Positions 35,505 to 44,393 of a stretch of DNA of 64,000 bases are shown piece after piece. The notes below the pieces were generated by a model. The model did no database searches. It was not told the DNA's origin and was given only the letters and a program-made list of their open reading frames with translations. Each line of letters begins with the position of its first letter. Positions within the stretch are counted from its first letter, which is position 1. Position numbers and translations under genes: made by a program. The stretch comes from JAYODW01 sp038116745. Lineage in GTDB: Bacteria > Pseudomonadota > Gammaproteobacteria > Ga0077536. The stretch spans positions 23,583-87,582 of the forward strand of contig JAYODW010000016.1 of NCBI GenBank assembly GCA_038116745.1, written 5' to 3'.

Positions 35505-36176
35505 TCAGCGCAGCGCAAACAGTGCTTCGACCACCCGCGCCGCCCGCGCCGTCCCGGGCACCACGTAACGCGCCAGCGATGCTACTTCGGCGTCGGGCTG
35601 GTGCAGGTCGGGCACCATGATGGTCAGCATGCGCGCGGCGGCAGCGGCACGCACGCCGGCGGCGGAGTCCTCCAGCGCCACGCAGCGTGTCGGATCGAGC
35701 GTCACCAGTGCGGCAGCGCGCAGAAAGATCTCGGGGTCGGGCTTACCCTGCTCGACCTCGTTGCCGCCGACGATGTGATCAATGTGGCCGGCCAGACCCG
35801 CCAGGGCGAGAGAGCGTTCGGCCTGGTCGCGCTGCGTTGAGGTTGCCACCGCGAACGGGATCCCGTGGTCGCGCAGGGTTATCAGCAGCGCGTTCATGCC
35901 CGGCTGCGCGGGGACCCCGTGCCGATCCGTGTGGTCGATCCAGACCTCGCGGAAAGCAGCGCGGAAATCGCCCATCGGGAAATCCGCGCCCAGGGTTGCG
36001 TAGATCGCGCTTTCGACCGCTTTCGGCGGCAGGCCCATCCAGCGCACGTAATCCGCGTCGCTGATGGTATGGCCGATTGCGGTGGCGGCTTGTTGAGCGG
36101 CCATGCGGAACAGCGGCTCGGAATCGATCAGGATTCCATCCATGTCAAAAATAACGCCATGGTGCGCAGGCTTCAT
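35505..36176 (-). CDS. HAD-family phosphatase, YniC/beta-phosphoglucomutase-like
   Basis: 223 residues. HAD motif I is FDMDGILIDSEP. A helical cap (about 18-85) follows. Motif II is ATSTQRD, and the late motifs include GKPDPEIF and ALEDSAAGVRAA. This is the subfamily IA class of hexose-phosphate phosphatases such as YniC. The start overlaps the stop of the LOG gene (ATGA). Confidence 0.9.
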   Translation of the reverse strand: MKPAHHGVIFDMDGILIDSEPLFRMAAQQAATAIGHTISDADYVRWMGLPPKAVESAIYATLGADFPMGDFRAAFREVWIDHTDRHGVPAQPGMNALLITLRDHGIPFAVATSTQRDQAERSLALAGLAGHIDHIVGGNEVEQGKPDPEIFLRAAALVTLDPTRCVALEDSAAGVRAAAAARMLTIMVPDLHQPDAEVASLARYVVPGTARAARVVEALFALR

Positions 36177-36727
36177 GTCGGCGCCTCCGCGCCAAGCAGC
36201 ATGTCGAGTAAGCCCTCGGGGCTGGCATGCACCGCGAGGGCGTCTATGTCGGTAGCGCTGATAAAGCCCGCCGCGGCTGAAGCACGCAGCGCGACGAGCC
36301 AGGGTTCAAAGAACGCGTTTACGTTGAGCATCCCGATAGGACAGTCGAGCTGGCCGAGCTGGCGCCAGGCGATGACCTCCAGCAGTTCGTCGAGGGTGCC
36401 TATCCCGCCAGGCAGGGCGACGAAGGCATCCGCACGAGCAAGCATGACTCGTTTGCGCTCGAACAGATCGTCGACTTCGATATGTTCCTGCACGCCAGCA
36501 TGCAGGATCTCCTGGCGCGCAAGAAACCGCGGCAGCACGCCGGTGACCTGCCCGTTGCCCGCCAGTACCGCGTCGGCCACCAGACCCATCAGCCCGATCC
36601 GTCCGCCCCCATAAACAAGGCGCAGCCCGCGTGCCGACAGGGCGCTGCCGAAGGCGCCTGCGGCCGCGGCAAAAGCCGGGTCGTGGCCTTGTCGGGCCCC
36701 GCAGAACACACAGACTGAACGAATCAT
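36173..36727 (-). CDS. LOG-family protein (TIGR00730, nucleoside-5'-monophosphate phosphoribohydrolase-like)
   Basis: 184 residues from ATG 36727. The family motif PGGIGTLDE is present, with YGGGRIGLMG upstream. LOG proteins cleave the N-glycosidic bond of nucleoside 5'-monophosphates; in plants this activates cytokinins. The bacterial substrate is often AMP or unknown. It overlaps the following HAD gene, so hydrolase and phosphatase may act in sequence (inference). Confidence 0.92.
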   Translation of the reverse strand: MIRSVCVFCGARQGHDPAFAAAAGAFGSALSARGLRLVYGGGRIGLMGLVADAVLAGNGQVTGVLPRFLARQEILHAGVQEHIEVDDLFERKRVMLARADAFVALPGGIGTLDELLEVIAWRQLGQLDCPIGMLNVNAFFEPWLVALRASAAAGFISATDIDALAVHASPEGLLDMLLGAEAPT

Positions 36728-36737
36728 CGCGGCGTGC

Positions 36738-37364
36738 TTAATCGACGATCCAGACCAGCGCTGTATCCTGTACGGCCCATCCCTGTCCCGGCGTGTGGCG
36801 CAGGAAAACCAGGCGGCCGCTGCCGCAGTCCGCGCCGCACTGGTGTTCGGCATACACGAGGGCCTGGTCGCTGCGGTCATCGAATCCGGCGCGCGATACG
36901 CGCAGCAGTCCGGGTGAATCAGCGTAACGCGCGTAAAACGCTTTCCACGCGGCTTCAGGCTCGGCCGCGTCGAACAGGCTCGCGTGCTGCTCGTCAGAGA
37001 GCAGCTGATAAGAGCGCTCGAGCTGCAGCGTACGGTCCAGCGTGGCCCGGATCGTGTTGCGTCGGACCCAGCTGGTGAGCAGCTCAGGAGGGGCGCCGAT
37101 ATCGGCGAGGATGGCCGCAGCGGTCTCTTCATACGCGGCGATTGCGGCAGGATCCCCGGTGGTCCGGTCGCTCAGCACCAGGAGACGGGTCTCGGTCGCG
37201 AGCCCGTGGTTCAGCAGTGCGGCAAAGACGTCCGCTTCTTCTTCGCTGATGCCGATTGCGCCGGCTGGTGCGGCGACCAGGAGGGCGCCCAGCAGCACTA
37301 TGCCGAAATGGATTCGCTGGCGCAGGCCGGAAGCGCGTGCGGTAGGGGATCGGCGATTGAGCAT
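36738..37364 (-). CDS. Exported hypothetical protein
   Basis: 208 residues from ATG 37364, which has GAGG 8 nt upstream; an ATG at 37388 is less favoured. A signal peptide spans about 18-36 (LLGALLVAAPAGA). The mature part contains a Cys pair (CGADCGSG) near residue 180. Not recognised. The LOG gene starts 10 nt downstream. Confidence 0.75.
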   Translation of the reverse strand: MLNRRSPTARASGLRQRIHFGIVLLGALLVAAPAGAIGISEEEADVFAALLNHGLATETRLLVLSDRTTGDPAAIAAYEETAAAILADIGAPPELLTSWVRRNTIRATLDRTLQLERSYQLLSDEQHASLFDAAEPEAAWKAFYARYADSPGLLRVSRAGFDDRSDQALVYAEHQCGADCGSGRLVFLRHTPGQGWAVQDTALVWIVD

Positions 37365-37374
37365 GCTCGTGTCC

Positions 37375-38811
37375 TCAGGCTGTTGCACGGTTCTGCAGCG
37401 GCTTCTGTTCGCCGCGGACGAATTCTGCCAGTTGATTCAGATCGAGTGCGCTGTCCAGCGCAGTGACGCATTTGACGATCTGCAGCGCGCGTTCTTCGCT
37501 CAGCACGCGGCAGGCGTTGGTCATGAATTTTTCAATCACGTCGTCGCGACTCAGCGGAAGCGCGTCGCTGCCCCGATGAGCGGGGAGGTGGTGGCGCAGA
37601 CGCACGCCGCTGCGCGTGGTGACGATCAGGCCACCTGAGAAGTAGCGGGGATAGCAGGAATCGGGATCCGGTGCGTGGCTGACGCGCGCCGCCAGCGCGA
37701 GAACCGCCTGGTCGGCCAGGGCGGATTGCTCCAGTTCGTCCAGAGTAAAACGCCCGCGCACCAGCGCGTTGGCGACGATCCAGGGCACGCTGAACTGTGC
37801 TTCGTAGGCGTTCTGCGGACGCTGTTTCTGCGCCTCTGGCTCGCAGACGATGGCGACCTGATCGGGATGAACCAGCGCTTCCACCGCAACGATGTCTTCT
37901 GCTTTCAGGTCATGCGTCGCTTTCAGATGCAGGGCGCAATCGGCAAACGCGTGATTGAAATGACAGGCCGGATAAGGTTTGAAGGTCATGCCGAGCGTGC
38001 GCCAGTCGGCGCCGAGATCGGCGGCAAGGGTGTCGCAATCAAACGGGTGGTCCGGACCCAGCAGTGTTTTGAACAGCCCGAAATTGCCCTCAAATGCCCG
38101 CGCTGGGCCAACGAAACCCTGGCCCGCGAACGTGGCGGCGGTGAATCCGCTGACCGCCGCCCAGCCGGGATGCAGGCGCTTGGTCCAGGCGCCATCACTG
38201 ACAAATTCCATGCTGCCGGACGCAAAGCTGAGCACAATCCCCAGCGCGTTGCGATGCTGTTCTGCTGTCAGGCCGCGCAGGTAGGCCGCGCCTGCGGCCG
38301 CTCCGAAGGCGCCGACGATCCCCGTCGGGTGGAAACCTCGACGCTGCAGGCTCCCACGAGCCACTTCACCGATGCGGGCGTCGACTTCGATGGCCAGGAT
38401 GTATGACGCCAGCGCCGTGCGGCCGCTGGCGCCGCGTTGATATCCGAGATTGAAGGCGACCGGTAGCGCGCTGGCAGAACAGTGGACCACGCTGGCAGCA
38501 TGCGTATCATCGAAATCAAGGCTGTGGATCAGGATCCCGTTGGCCAGCATGGCGTCGCGCAGCGGCATTCCCTGTGCTTCACCGAAGACGACTGCGTCGC
38601 CCGGGCCGCCGAGTTCCTGCGCTGTCCGGAGCGCAGACTGGCAGAACGCGTAGTCCCGCGCGGCGAGCGCCACGCCGATGCTGTCGAGCACGCACAGCTT
38701 GGCGTGCGCGTACACCGGGTCAGGGATCGCAACGGGATCTAGCGCGGCAGCGAAAGAGGCGAATCGAGTTGCCAGCGGGGCAGTCTGAGCGGCGGCGTGC
38801 ATTGCGCTCAT
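37375..38811 (-). CDS. MmgE/PrpD family protein
   Basis: 478 residues of the MmgE/PrpD fold, which includes 2-methylcitrate dehydratase and related lyases. Family segments are HSLDFDDTHAASVVHCSA and HPTGIVGAFGAAAGA. No other methylcitrate-cycle genes are nearby, so the substrate is open. The start is ATG 38811 or 38802. Diverges from the secreted hydratase gene, with about 97 nt between. Confidence 0.9.
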   Translation of the reverse strand: MSAMHAAAQTAPLATRFASFAAALDPVAIPDPVYAHAKLCVLDSIGVALAARDYAFCQSALRTAQELGGPGDAVVFGEAQGMPLRDAMLANGILIHSLDFDDTHAASVVHCSASALPVAFNLGYQRGASGRTALASYILAIEVDARIGEVARGSLQRRGFHPTGIVGAFGAAAGAAYLRGLTAEQHRNALGIVLSFASGSMEFVSDGAWTKRLHPGWAAVSGFTAATFAGQGFVGPARAFEGNFGLFKTLLGPDHPFDCDTLAADLGADWRTLGMTFKPYPACHFNHAFADCALHLKATHDLKAEDIVAVEALVHPDQVAIVCEPEAQKQRPQNAYEAQFSVPWIVANALVRGRFTLDELEQSALADQAVLALAARVSHAPDPDSCYPRYFSGGLIVTTRSGVRLRHHLPAHRGSDALPLSRDDVIEKFMTNACRVLSEERALQIVKCVTALDSALDLNQLAEFVRGEQKPLQNRATA

Positions 38812-38908
38812 GATCGCAGAGCGTGCGCGCCGCGATCAACGATGCGCGGAACTCTTCGGCGGCTCCTGCAGACGGGGCATGAGAGCGGATGAATCAAGGA
38901 GTCTGGTT

Positions 38909-39781
38909 GTGAGAAAGGTCTGGTTGGCTTGCTGCCTCGCGGTCTTAGTGGGTGGCTCTGCGGTGGCGGCTGATATGAGTGCAGAAGGCTGGGCTGAAGT
39001 CATCCTTAAAGAGACCGATGGCGGTGCCCCGATTCCGCTGCTGTCCGGCTACCTGCCGCGGCTCGACGAAAATCTTGCCTATGCGATCCAGGGTGCGCTG
39101 GTTGATGCTCAGGCTCGGGAGCGCGGAATTGGCGGCTATAAGGCGGCGTTCACCAGCCCAGCATCGCGCGAGCGGTTCGGGCTGGACGCCCCGGCATCGG
39201 GCGTGCTGTTTGCCGACGGTGCGCGTTCCGGCGACGGCGTTGGGATTGACCTCACTGATTTTCATCAATTGATGCTGGAAACCGAGATCGGATTCATCCT
39301 GCGCTCGGCAATTACCCGTCAGATGCGGTCAGTGGACGATCTGAAGACCTATGTCCGTGCCGCGGTACCGGTCATCGAGCTGCCCGATCTCAACTTTGCG
39401 GATCCTGCGAACCTCCGCGGTCTGGATATCGTCGCGACCAACATCGCGGCGGCGTCCTATCTCGTGGGGCCGCCGCTACGCATCTACGACCTCGAGAAAG
39501 TGAACGCAATCGAGGTGGTACTCGAGCGCGACGACGCTGAGATCGACCGGGGTGCGGCGCGCAATGCGGGGGGCGATCAGCTGGAAACGCTGTTGTGGCT
39601 GGTGAATCACCTGCAGGCGCTGGGCCAGCCACTCGAAGAAGGCTATCTCCTGATCACCGGCGCGCTCGGCAAGGTCAATCCGGGGCTGCCTGGTCGGTAC
39701 AGCGCGCATTACGGTGATCTGTGGACGATGCGTTTTCAGGTGCTCGACGGCCGTGCTGACAAGGCGGATGGTTCTCCCTGA
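38909..39781 (+). CDS. Exported 2-keto-4-pentenoate hydratase-like protein (MhpD/FAH-related)
   Basis: 290 residues from GTG 38909, which has AAGGAG 8 nt upstream. A clear signal peptide comes first (WLACCLAVLVGGSAVAAD), so the enzyme is predicted to be periplasmic, unlike MhpD. The MhpD/oxalocrotonate-decarboxylase core is present: GYKAAFTS, the divalent-metal Glu pair in LMLETEIGFIL, and ITGALGKVNP. Substrate unknown. The frame is open upstream to 38810, but the SD and signal peptide fix the start. Confidence 0.85.
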   Translation: MRKVWLACCLAVLVGGSAVAADMSAEGWAEVILKETDGGAPIPLLSGYLPRLDENLAYAIQGALVDAQARERGIGGYKAAFTSPASRERFGLDAPASGVLFADGARSGDGVGIDLTDFHQLMLETEIGFILRSAITRQMRSVDDLKTYVRAAVPVIELPDLNFADPANLRGLDIVATNIAAASYLVGPPLRIYDLEKVNAIEVVLERDDAEIDRGAARNAGGDQLETLLWLVNHLQALGQPLEEGYLLITGALGKVNPGLPGRYSAHYGDLWTMRFQVLDGRADKADGSP

Positions 39782-39834
39782 CCGAGGGCTCCGGCGTCTT
39801 ATGCGCCTGCGCTCGCTTTAGCGCTGAACCGGTC

Positions 39835-40641
39835 TCAGTGCAGGTTAAGGTCGCGCACGATGGTAGCGGCGATCTCTTCGATAGAAACCGTGGTGGTGTC
39901 GATGAATCGGATTTTCTCGGTGCGGAACAGCGCTTCCGCGCGCTGTACCTCGCTGCGGCAGCGATTGAGAGAGGCGTAATCCCCATCCGGCCGGCGTTCG
40001 CGACGGATGCGGCTGAGCTGCTCGGGGTCGATGGTCAGACCGTAGATTCGCCGCCGTGACCGACGCAGTGACTCCGGCAGCCGGCCCCGTTCGAGGTCGT
40101 CGTCAACGAGCGGGTAGTTGGCTGTTTTCAGCGAGTAGTGCATGGCGAGGTAGAGGCAGGTCGGCGTCTTGCCGCTGCGTGACACGCCGACCAGCACAAC
40201 ATCAGCGTCGTGCATATCGCGAGGCGACAGCCCGTCGTCGTGCCCCAAGGAGAAGTTGAGCGCGGACACCCGACGTTCGTAGCTGCTGGAGTCGCCTATG
40301 CCATGCATACGCCCCGCTGTATGGGTCGAACTCTGCCCGATTGCGCTCTCGAGCGGTCCGATGAACGTCCCGAACAGGTCGAACACGTACGGGCTCGCGT
40401 CGGCGATGATTTTCTGTGCCGCCGGATCGGTCAGGGTGCTGAAGATCAGCGGTTTCTCGGGGTCGTCCTTGCTCGCTTGGCTGATCGTGCTGAGAGCCTT
40501 TGCAGCTGCCGATTCGTTGGTCACGAACGGAATGTGCGTGCGCTGGAACTCGCAGTCCGGAAACTGGGTCAGGAGGCTGCTGCCCAGCGTTTCTGCGGTG
40601 ATCCCGGTGCGATCAGAGATGAAGAAAACGCGACGTTTCAT
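39835..40641 (-). CDS. ppsR: Pyruvate, water dikinase regulatory protein (PSRP)
   Basis: Bifunctional kinase/phosphorylase that controls phosphoenolpyruvate synthase by ADP-dependent phosphorylation. 268 residues from ATG 40641 against about 273-277 typical. The DUF299 signatures are FFISDRTGITAETLG at the N-terminus, the P-loop-like GVSRSGKTPT, and NYPLVDDDL. PpsA itself is not in the window. Confidence 0.95.
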   Translation of the reverse strand: MKRRVFFISDRTGITAETLGSSLLTQFPDCEFQRTHIPFVTNESAAAKALSTISQASKDDPEKPLIFSTLTDPAAQKIIADASPYVFDLFGTFIGPLESAIGQSSTHTAGRMHGIGDSSSYERRVSALNFSLGHDDGLSPRDMHDADVVLVGVSRSGKTPTCLYLAMHYSLKTANYPLVDDDLERGRLPESLRRSRRRIYGLTIDPEQLSRIRRERRPDGDYASLNRCRSEVQRAEALFRTEKIRFIDTTTVSIEEIAATIVRDLNLH

Positions 40642-40757
40642 GAGCTGGAGCGCGCCTTCCTTCAGGCTGTAGCGGGGGCACCCGACAGGGCGGGTGGCGA
40701 GTATAGCGCGCGGCACGGTGGTGGCGACGCTGCATCCGAGCCAGCTCCAACCTGAGG

Positions 40758-41495
40758 TCAGGTCAGGTCGGTCAGGGCAGCTTCCAGAGCTTCGCGTTCG
40801 CTCTCCGGTATAGCTTCGTCCAGGCGGGATGTGACGAGATCCTTCGGCACCAGCCCGCGTGCAATCAGCCGTCGCTTCTCTTCGGGGTGCACGCTATCGC
40901 GGAAAAACAGATCGCCTATCGGGATCAGGCGCGATTCCGCGATGAGGAAAATTTCGTTGGCGATGGCGCGAAAGCCGCTGTCCTCGCGCGCCAGGCGCTT
41001 CTCAGCGAATTCGACGCTGACTGCAGGCTCTGCGTAAACCGCGCGCAGCTCGGCGCGATAGCGTTCGATGCAATGGGTGCTGACCGACTTTTCGATATAC
41101 CCCTCAAGATGGTCCAGGCGCACAGCGACGAGTTCCTGCATGGCGGCCTGCGGCGGGTGATCGAGAGCCATCTGGTGGTAGATCGCGAGAATCTCCCGCA
41201 GGCGCAGGTGGCGGTAAATGTCCTGGGTAAAGATGCGGTCACGCAACCGGTAGATGTCTGCCGCGCTGGCGAAGCCGAGCAGGCCGAGGACATCGGGCAG
41301 CGTGTCGATATGCTGATTAAATCCGATCGCGCAGATCAGCTGTCCATGGCGTATCCCCAGAGCCTTGGCCGTCATTTCGGAGCGTCGGCCGGCGTCAGCG
41401 CCGGGCTCACCGGGCTGGCTGGCGGCCTGATACAGGACCTTGAGCAGGTGTTCGCTGCTTGCGGTCAGGATCTCTGTGAAGCGCGATTCCGCCAT
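40758..41495 (-). CDS. Hypothetical protein
   Basis: 245 residues, not recognised. It is soluble, helical and acidic, with no signal peptide. A recurring pattern of aliphatic helices (IYRLRDRIFTQDIYRHLRLREIL) suggests an all-alpha fold. It lies between ppsR and the SRAP gene on the same strand. A SAM or HEPN-like helical fold was considered but no diagnostic motif was seen. Confidence 0.75.
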   Translation of the reverse strand: MAESRFTEILTASSEHLLKVLYQAASQPGEPGADAGRRSEMTAKALGIRHGQLICAIGFNQHIDTLPDVLGLLGFASAADIYRLRDRIFTQDIYRHLRLREILAIYHQMALDHPPQAAMQELVAVRLDHLEGYIEKSVSTHCIERYRAELRAVYAEPAVSVEFAEKRLAREDSGFRAIANEIFLIAESRLIPIGDLFFRDSVHPEEKRRLIARGLVPKDLVTSRLDEAIPESEREALEAALTDLT

Positions 41496-41565
41496 GGACG
41501 AATCCGGAATGGATGCGCCGACATCATAACGAATGCGTCAGCCGCAGCTGGCGTGTGCATCGGGG

Positions 41566-42243
41566 TCAGAACAACGCTGCGGAAGCTGTCGGCTGTGGCT
41601 CAATGCAGTCCGGGTCATCGTTTCTCGGTGAATTGACCCGGCGGCTGACGGGGTAGCTGCGCAGGCTGCCGGCGGGCGCCGGCTGGAGCATGGCGACTAC
41701 CTCGTGCACGGTCAGGTCTGACAGCCATTGCTGGTAGTCGTCGGAAGCGATGCACACCGGCATGCGCGCATGCACGTTTTCGACATCCGGATTCGCTGCG
41801 CAGGTCAGGATGGCGCAGGTCTGCAGAAGGTTGCCGTCGCGCTCCCAGGTTTCCCAGATCCCTGCCAGCGCAAGGCAACCCGGATCTGTCGGGACGATGA
41901 AGTGAGGCTGTCTGGCTCTGCCGTCGGCAACCCACTCGAAGTAGCCGCTGGCCGGCAGAAGACAGCGGCGGCGACGCAGGGCGGCGCGGAAGGCAGGTTT
42001 CTCTGCAGCGGTTTCTGCGCGCGCGTTGATCATGCGGGCACCGATGCTCGGGTCTTTGGCCCAGGAGGGAATCAGACCCCAGCGGAAATGGGTGAATTCG
42101 TTCCCCTGGTCGCCCGAAATCAGCGCGAGCACAGGCTGCGTGGGCGCAATGTTGTAGCGCGCCTGAAAAGCAGCGGGCGGCGCCGCGGCAAAGTGGGCTG
42201 CGAGGGTGTCAGTTGGCGTGGCGAGCACGTAGCGACCGCACAT
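41566..42243 (-). CDS. SOS response-associated peptidase (SRAP/YedK-like)
   Basis: 225 residues. SRAP proteins crosslink abasic sites in single-stranded DNA through Cys2. Here the N-terminus MCGRY shows the catalytic Cys2. Downstream are PTQPVL, WGLIPSWA, NARAETAAEKPAFR and the C-terminal HARMPVCI. The full family core is intact. Minus-strand neighbours are unrelated in function. Confidence 0.95.
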   Translation of the reverse strand: MCGRYVLATPTDTLAAHFAAAPPAAFQARYNIAPTQPVLALISGDQGNEFTHFRWGLIPSWAKDPSIGARMINARAETAAEKPAFRAALRRRRCLLPASGYFEWVADGRARQPHFIVPTDPGCLALAGIWETWERDGNLLQTCAILTCAANPDVENVHARMPVCIASDDYQQWLSDLTVHEVVAMLQPAPAGSLRSYPVSRRVNSPRNDDPDCIEPQPTASAALF

Positions 42244-42292
42244 GGCCGGGCTCCCGTCGGCTCAGTTCAATTCGCCCGGTAGGCTATCCGTT

Positions 42293-43186
42293 TCATCCGT
42301 GGGGCGCCTTTGTCGCTGCATTTCGCGCTGCCATCATCTCCTTGGCAAGCGCGAAGATCTCCGGCGCATCCAGCACCAGATCTTTGGACTCGAACAGCCG
42401 GGCGATACAGGCTCGGTGCACCTCGAGTTTGAAAGCGCCGAACCCAATCGCGCCGTAGCACAGTTTTCCATGACGTTCTGTGGCGCGGTCCTTCAGGTCA
42501 ACGCCCTCGATGCCGAGAGGTGGGGTGGCATTGGCGTCGAGCAGGAACTTGAGATCCGGCAGGTCTTTCCAGTCCGCTTCGTGCAGCAGCTGGACGCCGG
42601 CGGCCCCTGTCGCAATCAGGATGTCAGCGCCCCGCAGCACTGAGCGCAGGGCGCCAGGATCGCCGGAAGCGCCGGGCGTGAGGTCGACCTGAAAGCGACG
42701 ATGCATGGCGTCACACGCGGTTTTCGCGCGGTCCAGTCGGCGGGACGTCAGCACAACGTCGACGCCTTCCTGCGCCAGCATGACCCCCGCGCGTTGACCG
42801 ACCGGCCCGGTGCCCGCGAGGACCACGGCACGCTTTCCACGGAGTTCGAGATGCTGACCGATATAGGCGACCGCAGCCGCTGCTGTGGTATTACTGCCGT
42901 TGCTGTCCAGCATCACCGAAACCCGGAAATCGCCGAAAAAATGGTTGCAGATTGACGCGAGCACGGCCTCGCCTTCGCCCATGTTGCTGCCGGTGACAAA
43001 CAGCGCGGTATTTTTCTTCAGCTTTGGTGGGCGCGTGAAAACAGCGCCGTCGACCATCGTGCCGACAGTGCTGGGCTTGATGTTGCCGCGACAGGACACA
43101 TGGTCAGCGCCGCCATCGTAGGCGACCACCGTATCGAAGGTATTCGGGATAGGGTCGGTGTCGAGGTGAAAGAGGATTTTTTTCAT
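42293..43186 (-). CDS. mtdB: NAD(P)-dependent methylene-tetrahydromethanopterin dehydrogenase
   Basis: Oxidises methylene-H4MPT in C1 metabolism. 297 residues, the MtdB length. Family segments are VVAYDGGADHV near the N-terminus, MLDSNGSNTTAAAA, the Rossmann motif VLAGTGPVGQRAGV, and KLEVHRACIARLF. No other H4MPT-pathway gene (mch, fae, fhc) is in the window, so it is either part of a dispersed pathway or repurposed. GAGAGAA precedes ATG 43186. Confidence 0.9.
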   Translation of the reverse strand: MKKILFHLDTDPIPNTFDTVVAYDGGADHVSCRGNIKPSTVGTMVDGAVFTRPPKLKKNTALFVTGSNMGEGEAVLASICNHFFGDFRVSVMLDSNGSNTTAAAAVAYIGQHLELRGKRAVVLAGTGPVGQRAGVMLAQEGVDVVLTSRRLDRAKTACDAMHRRFQVDLTPGASGDPGALRSVLRGADILIATGAAGVQLLHEADWKDLPDLKFLLDANATPPLGIEGVDLKDRATERHGKLCYGAIGFGAFKLEVHRACIARLFESKDLVLDAPEIFALAKEMMAARNAATKAPHG

Positions 43187-43315
43187 GCGTTCTCTCAGGT
43201 GATGAAGCGCGGGCGCGCTGGGTAGCTGCGCAGTCGTCTTCTTCCGGATTTTAAAGCGAGGCGAGCGTCGGCTGCAGAGGGCACCGTAGCGCGGGCCCGG
43301 GCGGTAGCTGCCGCC

Positions 43316-44167
43316 TCAGGCCTCAGCGTCGACGCGCATGGAGAAATCGATTGCGCGCACGTGTTTGGTGAGGGCACCGATCGAGATGAAATCAACCCCG
43401 GTTGCGGCATACCGCTGAAACTGATCGACCTCGATCCCGCCGGAGACTTCCAGCTGCGCGCGGGACCCGGCCAGCGCACGGGCTTCGCGGATCATGTCCG
43501 GGGTGAAGTTATCGAGCAGGATCAGGCTGCAGCCAGCGTCGAGGGCCTGCGTCAGCTCGTCCAGATTCTCAACTTCGACTTCGAGCTTCACCGTCGGGTG
43601 TCGTGCGCGCACCGCGCTGATGGCGGCGTCGATCGAGCCGGCGGCCAGGATATGGTTTTCCTTGATCAGGACCGCGTCGTACAAGCCCATGCGGTGGTTG
43701 CCACCGCCGCCGCAGCGCACGGCGTATTTCTGCGCGCTGCGCAGGCCGGGCACCGTCTTGCGCGTATCGAGGAGCTGCGTCGCGGTGCCGGCCAGAGCGT
43801 CGACGTAGCGGCGCGTGATCGTTGCCGTCCCCGACAGCGTCTGCAGAAAGTTGAGCGCGGTACGTTCGCCTGTTACCAGAGAGCGTGATGGGCCATTCAG
43901 GGTACAGACCCGTGTACCCGGCTCGACCATGCTGCCCTCTGACTGCAGCCATTCGATCTGCACTGCCTGGTCAAGCAGCGCATAGACTTTGTTGAACCAG
44001 GGGGCGCCAGCCAGTACGGCCTTTTCGCGACAGACTACCGTCGCCAGGCTGCGGCGATCTGCAGAAATGAGGTCTGCTGTCAGGTCACCCGGCCCGATGT
44101 CCTCCTCGAGCGCGCGTGCAACGCAGTCTTCAAGATCGGCCGGGAGAGTCAACGGTACATCAGGCAT
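43316..44167 (-). CDS. nadC: Nicotinate-nucleotide pyrophosphorylase (carboxylating)
   Basis: Converts quinolinate and PRPP to nicotinate mononucleotide in NAD biosynthesis. From ATG 44167 (AAGGAA upstream) it has 283 residues, the usual size. Typical segments are EDIGPGDLTADLI, TRKTVPGLR, KYAVRCGGGGNHRMGL, and the C-terminal VSGGIEVDQ. nadA and nadB are not adjacent. Confidence 0.96.
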   Translation of the reverse strand: MPDVPLTLPADLEDCVARALEEDIGPGDLTADLISADRRSLATVVCREKAVLAGAPWFNKVYALLDQAVQIEWLQSEGSMVEPGTRVCTLNGPSRSLVTGERTALNFLQTLSGTATITRRYVDALAGTATQLLDTRKTVPGLRSAQKYAVRCGGGGNHRMGLYDAVLIKENHILAAGSIDAAISAVRARHPTVKLEVEVENLDELTQALDAGCSLILLDNFTPDMIREARALAGSRAQLEVSGGIEVDQFQRYAATGVDFISIGALTKHVRAIDFSMRVDAEA

Positions 44168-44393
44168 GTCGGTCAGTTCCTTTTTATCCGTGGTCGCGGT
44201 GTTTCGAGTCCTCACACGCCGGACAGGCATCCACCGGGACTGGTCCGCTTGGGCCATCAAGGGGGCGGGCAGGTTTCCTGTATAGCTGCAGGTCGGAAAC
44301 CGGTACATCGCGCAGTGGCCGGAGGCAGTCTGCAAGCGAGGCCCAGCAGGTTGCAGGACTTGCATGTCCCCGCGTGCAGGCAAGGTCGAACAT

